Positions 10,083 to 20,222 of a DNA stretch of 64,000 nucleotides are shown here, in pieces; position 1 is the stretch's first letter, and the number at the start of each line of letters is the position of its first letter. Location of the stretch: NCBI GenBank assembly GCA_034510155.1, contig CM067380.1:57068692-57132691 (forward strand), read 5' to 3'. The notes under the pieces are model-generated. The model saw nothing but the letters and a program-made list of their open reading frames with translations. It was not told the origin of the DNA and made no database searches. This DNA is from Eucriotettix oculatus. Its lineage: Eukaryota > Arthropoda > Insecta > Orthoptera > Tetrigidae. A program made the position numbers and the translations under genes.

Positions 10083-11840
10083 TCGGCCATAAAATTATGT
10101 TGGGGAGAACAGAGCTTATATGCCGGGGACGAATAATCTACAATCTATTACAACCATCTAATACACTTTTAATTTTATGAAAAACTAATATATTTCAATA
10201 CGTGGTACTTAAAAGTGTCAAATTCATATTTTGTTGGGAAGTATGCGTTTTTATTCGCACAGGTTAAATGGAAAAAACAATCTTGATTCCGAATAAAATG
10301 TCTGGTGCATTAAGTCCAAAATGAAATTAATTTCTTGCAACGAGTGCTACTAACTGATAACAATTATCCAAAAAACTGTTTGCATATTTGTTTTGCTCCT
10401 GAACGTTAAGTTGAATGGCGCTTTAAGCGTTTCATTCACTGAGACTGTCGGATGAGGATGATGATCAGCAACTCCGCCATTCTCGTTGCTCACAGGAACG
10501 CCCGCATAGCGCCGTTTACTAAAAATAACTCTGATACGAACCCGTGGATATTTCCGAGTATCGTTGTGTTCAGTGAGGGACATTCATTTATAAAGGACGT
10601 ATAGTAATTAAAATCACATCAAGCAAAGCACTCATCAGCGTCTGTCGCAGTCGGAACAGCGTGTGGTGTGTTTCGGAGCATGCGGCGAAATCCAAACTCA
10701 GGATGACTTGACGTTTTCAGTGACTGCCATTCGCGTGTTCTCTTCGATATAATCTCACGCCACGTCATGTGGTGTCTGAAATAGTAATGACTCCGTAGTG
10801 GTGACCTTTACACTCGTGGAAAAGCTTGCCGTAGAGTTAAGACGATCGCTTTAATAATAGCAATGATCGTAATTCAAATTCAGTAAGTCACAAGCGCAGG
10901 AATTTGCGAAACGCCGTCGTTTTGCTTGACGCCATACCGTATTGATTTGTGAAGTTTTGCATGCAGTTTTGCGAGACACATCAGTGCAGCGAGAAACTAT
11001 AAATGTTGCGTCAATAAAAGTTACGACAGCTGTACGTTTATAGTTAATGTAACACGAAAATTGACGTTTAACGAAACGATCCGCGAAAGCCATCGAAATT
11101 AAAGGGATTACGCTCATATATCTACAATGCCATCCATTAAAGGTATAGCACGGGAAAGCCGATAATCAAGAATATATACGAAACTTTTTAAAAGATATGT
11201 CTAGCTTGATATATGGAACTTTTATTTGCCCCGGGGTTAACACGAAATAATATGGGATAGATTAATCATAAATGTTTTCTACGGTTAAATAGTCTCTGGG
11301 AAATTCATGAAATGTACGAGGGTAGATCAATATGAGCTGATAATATCTCAGGCTGGCTGTAGACTTGCAAGAAATTACTGCAGTTCACTACTACGCATGG
11401 CCTGGAAATGCTTGTATATATATATTACTGATATCCTACTTTATTTTATGCGTGCCTGTTTTGTCCATAAACTACAGCACATTGGCAAACATTCAGGCAT
11501 AAAGTGTAGTATGAATTTATTTATACTTATGTATTCAAGCACGACCACGCGTGCGTAGTAGTGAATTGCAGCAATTTCTTGCAAGTGTACACTGGTGCTG
11601 GTAGTCTCGAAGCCATTTTTGTACTGCGAAATACCATATTTAATATTCTGCTGAGAAATTTTCAGTCATATCAATTGCGTGGTTTCGTTGTAAGTAAAAA
11701 GGTTGCGTTATTTTTAATCAACGAGGGGGGGACGTGTTGCGTCCAGTAATTAATCACTTCTATTTGATACGCAAAACGCATAAAGAAATCAAAGCCCCGA
11801 ATTCACCGCAGCGTTTAAAATTGGGTGAATGAATTTAATC
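10083..11840. other. Unassigned sequence with a GC-richer 10.4-11.1 kb part
   Basis: 10083-10140 probably still belongs to the interrupted jockey-like LINE. From about 10.40 to 11.12 kb composition is more balanced and both strands have 77-88 codon open frames, but I recognise no protein motif. A run of seven G lies near 11725. The stretch ends at the mariner remnant starting near 11.84 kb, whose N-terminal helix-turn-helix may extend slightly into it. Confidence 0.35.
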
Positions 11841-12590
11841 ATGGCCGGACAAGCACACCGTTCACGACGTCCACTGGTGGTGACTAGACCAGGAATGATT
11901 GACAAAATAGTGGATGTGGTGGTGAGTGATCGACAATTCAAATTGCGCGATCTCGTTCAGCTATCACGGATACGTCAATTGCTCAGATTTTTTGTGAAAA
12001 TTTGTTTATATAAAAAGCGTTTATTCTCAGAGAAGAATAAGTACTAACTCGTGGTGGATTCCGTGACTGGTTTTGTGCACTTTCGTCGTAACGAAGAAAA
12101 TTTCCTACGTCGATACTGAACTGTTGATGGAAAATGGAACAACCGCAACACTGCTGAGACAAAACAGTCGAGTCGAAAGTGTCGGTTTCTGCAAACCGCC
12201 CCACGCCCCCTCGCCATCAGCAGGTGATTTCTTAGTTTTACGCTGTATTATCCACATTGACTTCTTAGAGATAATACAAACGGATATTATGTTCTAACGA
12301 ACGTTGTTGGACAGTTTGAGTCTTGAAATTAAAGAAAAGCGTCCACATTGTGGCCGGACGGAAAGTGCTCGTCCAAAATACAATGCACGATGATCACCGT
12401 GCTATTTCAAACTATAGTCAAATATAGGAGGCTGAAACAGATGCCAAATCCAGGGTATTTACCAGATTTGGTCGCTTGCGATATTTTTATATTCATTAAT
12501 CTGAAGAAAAGCAACCTTCGTGTCGAACAAGGAGGTCATTGCAGAAACAAATGTAGTTTTGATGACATTCCGGCTTGGAAATGCTGACGA
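11841..12590 (+). mobile_element. mariner transposase remnant spanning most of the ORF
   Basis: The plus strand shows the blocks of a mariner transposase in order. First is the second DNA-binding helix-turn-helix with its linker (RPLVVTRPGMIDKIVDVVVS then DRQFKLRDLVQLS, 11.87-11.96 kb). Then ENFLRRY.TVDGKW matches FLRRFVTVDETW, keeping the first catalytic aspartate near 12126. FLVLRCIIHIDFLEI matches the VF.D..GIIL.DFL segment, and SLEIKEKRPH the REEIKEKRP segment. HDDH near 12389 keeps the second aspartate, and GYLPDLVACDIFIF keeps PDL...D with the third aspartate near 12480. The catalytic residues survive, but the frame changes at least three times and stops interrupt it. No TIRs were found, and the N-terminal first helix-turn-helix is missing or too decayed to see. 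Confidence 0.85.
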
Positions 12591-15049
12591 ACCTCTGTTT
12601 GAATTGTATCGATCTGAAAGGTGATGACGTTTAAAGAAAATAATAATAATAATAAGCAAAAGACTAATATTTCTATATTTTTGTAATCACTTATTGACCT
12701 ATCATCATAGTTCCTGCAGAATAAGACGGGTAAAAGGCCTTTGACATTTGTGTTGACATGTTCTTATCGATCGGTTAATTTATAAAACAAATGTGTGAAA
12801 GAGAATTTCTTATACGTCTGAATCATAGCATAACGAAAGACAAATTTCTTGAGGACGCCAAAGAGAAACTTTATCAAACATTACGGTTCCTAGCCCCGTC
12901 GATGGATCGCTCTTCCTTAGCGGTGTCAAAACTTTGCTGAGCTGGGCCAATCCTATTAATCGGAAAGGATCGACCAGCTGGAGCAGCGACGGGCAAAGCT
13001 TTCCCAATTAAAAGGAGACTGTCCAGACAAATAAGAAAAGAAAATGTTGTCCTGAAAATCTAATTTGTACTGACTTTTCGGACCAAATTCGGGCATGAAA
13101 AACTTTTGTTTATTGACGTTGCCAGGTGAATCTAATTGTTTGCCTTAATCGAGGGTATTCCTTAAACTAGTTTCTACAATGAATGAATAAATATTATTAA
13201 TTAGGTATAATATATCCTTGCGTAAGATAGTCTCCTAGTATTCCAAACGAATACTATGCCGCAAGTCTTTATAATGAAATATTGTTTCTTCATGTCCACA
13301 CGTTAATCACATGCCAATATAGTTATATTTAAACCCTGTGCTTTGTTTCTCCATTGCTTCAGAAAAACTCCGCTAATAACAAGCATTCGTAACGTCACAT
13401 TTAAAAAAAATCCACCAAGCTATACAATAACAATTCATCATTATTCAATATCAACTTGTACTTTCTGACTTATTTTAAGGAGAATTGAACCTAACGCCGC
13501 ATAAAAGACATTTATATTGGAACGTAACGCCAACATTCCTAGAATTAGTTACGTGATTCGAGATAAGAATGGAAAGGATAAGAACAAAATTAAGGGACGA
13601 TAAAAAATACAGATCATGCTACTAATAAGACATTAGATTGTGTGTTTTATGGAAATTGAGAAATTATTTGACTTGATTTAGGGAAATATCCTTAGTAGAA
13701 GCCTTTTGGTGTTCCATTGATATGTTGTAAGCGGACAGTTATAGATGAGTATTTCGTAAGTGTATGGTGAACTTTCAAACTAAGGAATAGGCACTACAAC
13801 ATATATTATACTAAAATTCTACAACAAAAGTAGAATTATTGACGAGAAACACAGAAAGATGCTGTAGAAACGACAAAAATAGCATTATCTCTTTTAATTC
13901 AAGTCTGTAGATTTCTACTACAGTGTGGAACGTTAACGTTATCAAGCAAATATATATATATTATTATCCATGGACGCATTTTCGCTACAAGCGTTATCAT
14001 GAGAAGGTTCATCAAGAGATCTAAACTAAAAGACAACTGAAAAACACAATCAGCAGTATTTTCAAACTAACAGCCGACAACCAGTTTTTTGCTCAAATTA
14101 ACAGGACGTTTATTACGATCAGGTCCGACACGGAGGACAAGAAATGGGAATTTCAGCAGAAGGAAATTCGCACCGAGTTGATGCCAGTTATAGCCGGCTT
14201 TCCAAACCAATTTTTGGAGGCAATTTCTCTGAATAGCTGGCTAAATAAGCTTTATTGATTAAAAGTGAGCTCGGTGTCGGGGAATCGACATCTGCGGGTT
14301 GCGCAGCTCAATAAGGGAAAAAGCGACCCCGAGCCTGTCAAACCGTTCGACATTAACGCTCCGCCACTGTAGCATTTCAATAATCACCTTATCATTCCCA
14401 AATATGAAATAGAGTAGCCGAATAAAGTAAGCCAATTGGAAATTATTGGGCCCACGTAACTAGAACTTTGTCTCATTTACGGTTCGTTCGTGTTACAAAG
14501 TAATGGCGCGATTAAAATACGCGGTGAGAATAGGGATTCATGTACATGTTAGTGTTACAGTGATTGTGACCTCATCAGTTTCATAGACTGTATTGAATTC
14601 TAAAATTGATTCCGATGCTGTATTTAAACATAGTTTGCTACTGCTTTCCATTTGTTGATGACAAAGAGAATTTCCTCAATGATCTCTGCCTTAGAAGAAT
14701 AACTTTATTTGACAGTTTAGTGTTTAGAATTTCTTTTTACAGCGAACCCCCGTGCGTTCCTATTCCAATCATTTACTTTTTTTTAATTATTCCTGTTTAT
14801 AGTCGCACGAACCAACGAGGTCATTAGCGACTTGCTCTTTAGGTATCTACTTTTTTCGATTTCACTGTCGGCTGAACTCAAATTTACTTTATTTTTCATG
14901 ACAAAATTCAAGTTATTTATTTTGTTTTCCAAAATATACCGTGAAACGTGGATAATTGGAAGATTTTTCTTGGTCTCTTGAGTTTTGCATCAAAGCATTG
15001 GAAATAAATCACTTGTAATTCTAAGTTTTTTTGGTTCAGAAACGTCAGC
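12591..15049. other. AT-rich intergenic sequence
   Basis: No gene found. A (TAA)n-like run sits near 12640. A less AT-rich minus-strand frame of 65 codons at 12810-13007 has no recognisable domain. 14.15-14.54 kb is more complex, unique-looking sequence with CCAAT-like and homeodomain-like motifs and no coding frame. Elsewhere only AT-rich sequence with stops in all frames is seen. Confidence 0.4.
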
Positions 15050-15521
15050 CAAGAATTAGCATCGTCAACGAAATGGATGTTTATTGACATCTGCACTGCT
15101 CATAACTCTATCCCTCTTATGGATGTTTTGTTCCAAGAACATTACTTCAATTGTGCAGGCAATGGAGCAAGATATCATAAAAAGTTTCAAGCATTTTTAT
15201 AGACGTCTTGTTGTACAGAACCTTTTGTCAGACGCTTTCATGAACAATAACGAGAACTGAAAGAAATGTGTCCTTGGTGCAGCATGAATATGGTCTCAAG
15301 TAACAGACAGAACGATAGTAAACTGTTTCCGAAAGGTAGAGTTTATCACGCAAAGGTGAGACGCGATGTCACCTGAGATGGCAAAACTAGCAGAAAAACA
15401 GGCAGAGTGCGTGGTAATTTCAGTTAGACATATAGCAGAGGTTAACAAAAATGGAGGAGATTCGTCTAATGAAGACAAGGACGAACAACTTGAAGCTGAA
15501 GCGGTTCCGAATTCCTAGTCA
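15050..15521 (+). mobile_element. Tigger/pogo transposase C-terminal remnant
   Basis: The plus strand carries the C-terminal half of a DDE transposase of the pogo/Tigger (jerky-related) group. KWMFIDICTAHNS at 15071 corresponds to the ILLIVDNCPAH motif and keeps the aspartate. NITSIVQAMEQDIIKSFKHF then YRRLVVQNLLSD at 15138 matches N.TS.LQPMDQG.I..FK..YR; where the family has the aspartate of PMDQG, this copy has glutamate (AMEQD). TIVNCFRKVEFITQR at 15312 matches the TI..CFRKAGF block, followed by an acidic tail (SNEDKDEQLEAEA near 15.45 kb), as in Tigger proteins. Frameshifts and a stop after ITQR show that it is dead. The CENP-B-type DNA-binding half is not visible upstream. Confidence 0.8.
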
Positions 15522-18500
15522 TTTGCGTCTACTTCGTTGATGGACAAGCCGGCCTAAGTGGAGCTGTATTTCAGTCACTTTAAACGTCCTCCAATAGTTT
15601 CCTGGCTAAATTCTGCAAAACAGTACAGAGTAAAACGCACGATCACTGTATATTATCTCCAGTACTATTCTCCTCACTGTACACATAAATACAGTACTGT
15701 ATCGTAATAAATCATAATCATTCATATTTTATTACATATTTTACGTTAGATAATTTTACAGAAGTCAAAGGGTTTATTTAAGTGTGGGAACGTAAGGAAG
15801 AAAAAGTGTAACTTTGGCTAGAGGTAGTAAGATCTTTGTTGTTGTCCGTTATTTCGTGAAATGCTTGTAATTGTGCACTTTCAAAACATTAATTTTTTGC
15901 TGAAAGGAGTGTTTCAGTCTGAAGTGCACACAAAATACTGCAAACACGATATTATTTCACCCTAACCAAGTATTATGAGAGGTAATACTAGGCTAAGCTG
16001 CCGAGATAAATCACAATTATGTTTGTTATTGGACATAACCAATTAAGAAAAACTTTTTAAAAAACCTACACCACAGTATTCATTACGAATCAATACTCAT
16101 AATTAACCATTTTTGATGTAACTAGAATTTTTACCCGTCCCCTCGTCTTAGAACTATCCGAGTTCAACAATATATATATATATATATATATATAGTATCG
16201 GGTGCCCGGACCTTGCCTGCTACAGTATTTATTCGACAGTAATCTCTTCGTCAACGCGTGGTTAAAATATCAGAGATAGCATCACGTTTTTGAAAATTTA
16301 AAAAATTGCACCCCACCCTATGAAAGTTCACGGAATGTGAATTTAATCATAACCAACTCAAACTCTCACAGTATCTTAGACGGGTCAAGAAATCTACTTG
16401 CACCTTGAATAAGCACAGTATCTTCAAGAAGCTATGAAAAATGTGTGTGTGTGCAGCTCTGGTCAGTACTTGATATGATAAGTCTCAATCATCTGCATAT
16501 TTATTAACTAATTAAACAGTATCATTACTTAACTAACATTTTATTCTCGCTTTACAGTTGTATAATCATATCGACTGATAGGTTAAATCTCCTGTTGCAA
16601 GTACTATAAGTACTCATTGAATCTCCTCGCCAGACTTTGGGAGGAATAGAAAAAGTTATTCGAAAATTTTGTACTAATCGCGTGACATCTGTTGAGCAGT
16701 TTTTGTAACTGTCTTGACGATGGGACCATTTTTGGCTGAAAGGGGGGTTCAGGAATCTTCAAAGATCGACAGGTACCTTCTATGTGATGATCTCTATAAC
16801 TCACCAAATTTTCATGGCAATAGGACGAATGGTATAGGAAAGCATATGAGACAAAGATACAAACATAGTCTCTTTTATTATATAGAAGAACGCTTTTATA
16901 ACTTGTTTTTTAAAACAGTCTTGCACATTGTTTTTTTGAATTGTTGGCGACTTTTCTGCCGGCAGTAGGGGTTGCATGCCGCGGAGATGATGAATTTAAA
17001 TTATTGTTTGTAAAACATAGAATTGCAAACAAACTCCTCTCGTAAAATTGACGTCAGGTTGATTGATGAACGATTGTAAATTACAAAACCACGCCCTGGA
17101 ATTTTCATGCTTGTTTTAATAAGTTTGCAATAAAAGCATTTTTGTAATTTTTTAACAAAATTACCTGGCACCCTAAATTTGTGTGGGTCGAGTACTGATT
17201 CACACACACAACTTCTTTGTAAATACGAGCAGCTCCGGAGCAAACATTCATAGAGTACGAGCGGAGTTTTACTTTACACACATATTCCCTTTTTCATTTA
17301 TGTATTACACTTAAGTATAAATACATTAGTGTTTCATATTTGTGATTTAATTTTGTTTTTATTTATATTTTTTACAATTTTAGTTTCAGTTTTTATTCCA
17401 TGTATTATGTAGGTATATTACACAAAACAATTTGCCCAGAAAGTAACATTACTGAGGAGCAAAGATCAACAAGGATGTAGCATAGCGAAATATATTAAAC
17501 AATTTTAAGGAATAGAAATATTTTCTTAGTTACAGAATTGAATTGGAGTTGTGAGAAACATTGTCAATTTTTCAAAATGTGCTTGTGAATTACAGAATTG
17601 TATGGACGCAAAATCTGATGGCTTTAGAGGTTTATAGATGTTGAACTGAATAAGTCCACTGAGAATTAAATTGTCATGCGAAGAAAGAAACAAACATATA
17701 TTATTATAATTCGTATTACCCTAAAAAATCGGCGAATGGTGAAGCAGAATTTTAAGTGCCCGGTGGAGTAAACCTTTCCTCGTAGAGGGTAACGACAAGT
17801 AGATAGCATAATTAAAAATTATTCCCATTCCGGAGAGGTTAGTGTGACATTATCTAGTGTTGTTTATTTCTCTAGCTGTCATATACTGACACTGTGATAG
17901 AGCGTTCTGAGATTGCAGTATATATCGTAAAATTTACTTTATGCACCAATTACTGTGACCTGAATTCGGAATAGGTCAACGCAGACTGTGATGACTATAA
18001 ACAGTAAATGTGTTACATTAGATTGTTATCCAAATAACATTCATTGACATTTATAAAACTAAGTCTACCAGAGTAAGAAACTATTTCAAGGGCCTTCCGC
18101 GTCCACTCCGTCGTAATTTGACTGTATAACAGTTTTTAAATTTACAATCTACACAAATGCTAAAAAAAACTTCAAACCTCAAGCCAGAACAATTGGACCT
18201 TAAAAGAAGAAGAAAAAATCAAAACATGAATTTTTAAACAGCAATTATTTGCCGTAACATTTTGCTGGAAATGAACAGAGCCTGCGAGTAAAAAGCTTGG
18301 AGAATGCTGCAGCAGACAATCAACGGCATGTACCGTACCTTTCCATTACATGTATTGCTTGGGGAGTGATTTAATGGAGACAATTGTGCTTATTGTTTCA
18401 CGTCCATAATGCACGAGGCGAGACTTCCAACTCAACGTGGCGCGATGTCACTCATATGTAGCTGCTCTCATCACTATACGGAGTCATGAAAAGGTAATAA

Positions 18501-19199
18501 AGAAATGCCTTCCTACCGAGTGCGATTAATATAATTTTCGTTGATGAATTACCAAATTTCTAGAGGGGGAAAAACATAAAATAGAATTCTCTGGAGGGAA
18601 AAAACACCATGAGTTTTTAAATCAATAATGCTACTAATTAAACACGTTACAGCTATAATAAGAATAAAATTTATATCCTCTTCCCTTCAGGTATAAAAAA
18701 TAATACATTATACCATTATTAGATTCAATACATAATGTTACTCTGGCAGGATTCGATCGATCGAGACTATACACAGTGGGTCAGACTCTTGAAATTACAG
18801 TCACAACGTTATCACTATAATTTCAAAATTACATAAAATGAAAACGTACTGAAATAATTCTTAAGTTTTTCGCTGCTCCACTTTTCTCCAACATTTATCT
18901 TTAATTGAAATCAGATTAATTATAACGTTCATGAAATATTTATAGTGAATGGCTCAACATAATATAACAAATGATGTAGTCGGTGATCTTGTAAGTAGTT
19001 CTGGGGAGCCACCGACAGGGACGTCCCCGACCGTACTTGCTGGAAATTCTGTAATATCATTTATTTTAAAGGAATCCGTAAAAAAGCCAAGAACAACGTA
19101 ATTAATGAAACCGTAGGTGAAAAACAAGTCTCAAAATCTTTGCACAGTGTACATGGTACACAGTGTATATAAAAATTTTATTGGTCCACCCTTCGTCAC
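15522..19199. other. AT-rich intergenic sequence
   Basis: No supportable gene or classified repeat. Open frames at 16.60-16.97 kb and 17.00-17.24 kb lack motifs. The start may hold the remaining C-terminal tail of the Tigger copy. A (TA)n tract is listed separately. Confidence 0.45.
16171..16194. repeat. (TA)12 microsatellite
   Basis: An uninterrupted TA dinucleotide run. Similar shorter runs occur at 20657-20672, 24827-24847 and 31807-31824. Confidence 0.95.
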
Positions 19200-19485
19200 G
19201 CGGCACAATTCTTTCCCTTCCAGGCCTTGTATATCAGGAGTGACGATAAGAACACCTGTAGCAAATCTTCGAGGTTTTGTGATAGAAATGTAACATAAAC
19301 GTTGTCATTAATGAAACCCCTCAAGAAAAAGTCGCATGGCGTTAAGCCCGGTGACATTGGTGCAGCCTCTGGATTAGCGCCAGGTCAGCGGCTGCAACTC
19401 GGTCTTTTTAGCGACGTGACAACGTCTCATAACATTTTCTCGTAAACAATTGTGGAGCAGACGCCATCTTTTTGAAATATGAAAT
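19200..19485 (-). mobile_element. Tc1/mariner-superfamily transposase fragment (PDLTPCDFF type)
   Basis: On the minus strand, FQKDGVCSTIVYE near 19.47 kb matches the FQQDGAPPH motif with the second catalytic acidic residue. After a degraded linker, PMSPGLTPCDFFLRGFINDN then VYV matches the WPPRSPDLTPCDFFLWGY.KD.VYV block of a transposase family widespread in arthropods. SPD has become SPG, while the final aspartate of CDFF is kept. The reading frame shifts between the two blocks and stops follow. The plus-strand fragment at 50.54-50.82 kb belongs to the same family (shared VAAAD.AL, STxVYE and CDFF.RG segments), so at least two copies existed here. Confidence 0.75.
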
Positions 19486-20071
19486 TCCTATTATCAGTTT
19501 CAAGTTGTTACATGCGTCGCAGTTGCAGAACTTTCAAATAACTACGGTCGGTGGCGCCCCTGTTGGCGAATTCCAAACACTACTTGTCGATATCACGATC
19601 AAGAAAGAACTTTGATAGTTTTCTTTCACGTACTACATCATTTTTTATAACTTGGTGAGCCATTCACCTATAAAGATTTTTTGATGTGTTACATGGACTT
19701 TACAATTACCCTTTTGGAAAGGAATCTCGAGACAACCAGTACCCTTGTAGTAATACTCGAAGAATAGTCACTAAATAAAAACTAAGGTAATGGGTGTTCA
19801 CAATATAAGATAATATGGTGAGCTATCCATTTAATAGCAGCGGAGAAATTATTTATTCCAAAGATAATAGATGACTATTTACATAGGTTCAATTACAAAC
19901 GTCTAAGTTAGAAGATATTTCAGTTCATAATTCAAATACTTTTGGTTTACTCTGTCGGTTTCACTTCGAGTAAAATATTTCTGTCCTTTTTGCAGAAAGA
20001 AGTAGATCCAAAATTTTGACCCTAAATATTGTCCGTTAATCCATGAACGTATCTTTTCTTGGTATTGACTC
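19486..20071. other. Upstream part of the transposase copy and unassigned sequence
   Basis: 19.49-19.62 kb is less AT-rich and could be the more N-terminal catalytic part of the adjacent minus-strand transposase, but I cannot align it confidently. The rest has no recognisable feature. Confidence 0.3.
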
Positions 20072-20222
20072 TGCAAGAAATGTTCTCGGGACACAAACCC
20101 AGTGAATCTATTTATTGTATACGACGTTTTGGCATCAGAATTTCCGCTATCTTGCGATCGAGTGAAATTCAGAAGTTTGAAATTGCAGTCACTGGGCCAC
20201 GGTACCGAGAACATTTCTTGCA
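20072..20222. repeat. 151-bp inverted-repeat element (MITE-like)
   Basis: The outer 18 bp, TGCAAGAAATGTTCTCGG at 20072-20089, is repeated exactly in inverted orientation at 20205-20222. After an identical 8-bp spacing on each side, a second 8-bp block (CCCAGTGA at 20098-20105 and TCACTGGG at 20189-20196) is also inverted. The arms are therefore 34 bp with an eroded centre. The flanks TTGACTC and TTGTCCC may be a decayed 7-bp target-site duplication (5 of 7 match). There is no coding capacity of note. The superfamily is unknown. Confidence 0.65.

Noticed and set aside
14606..14827. FPFVDD resembling the RT YxDD motif
   Set aside because: No neighbouring RT blocks on either side; a four-residue match in AT-rich DNA is expected by chance.
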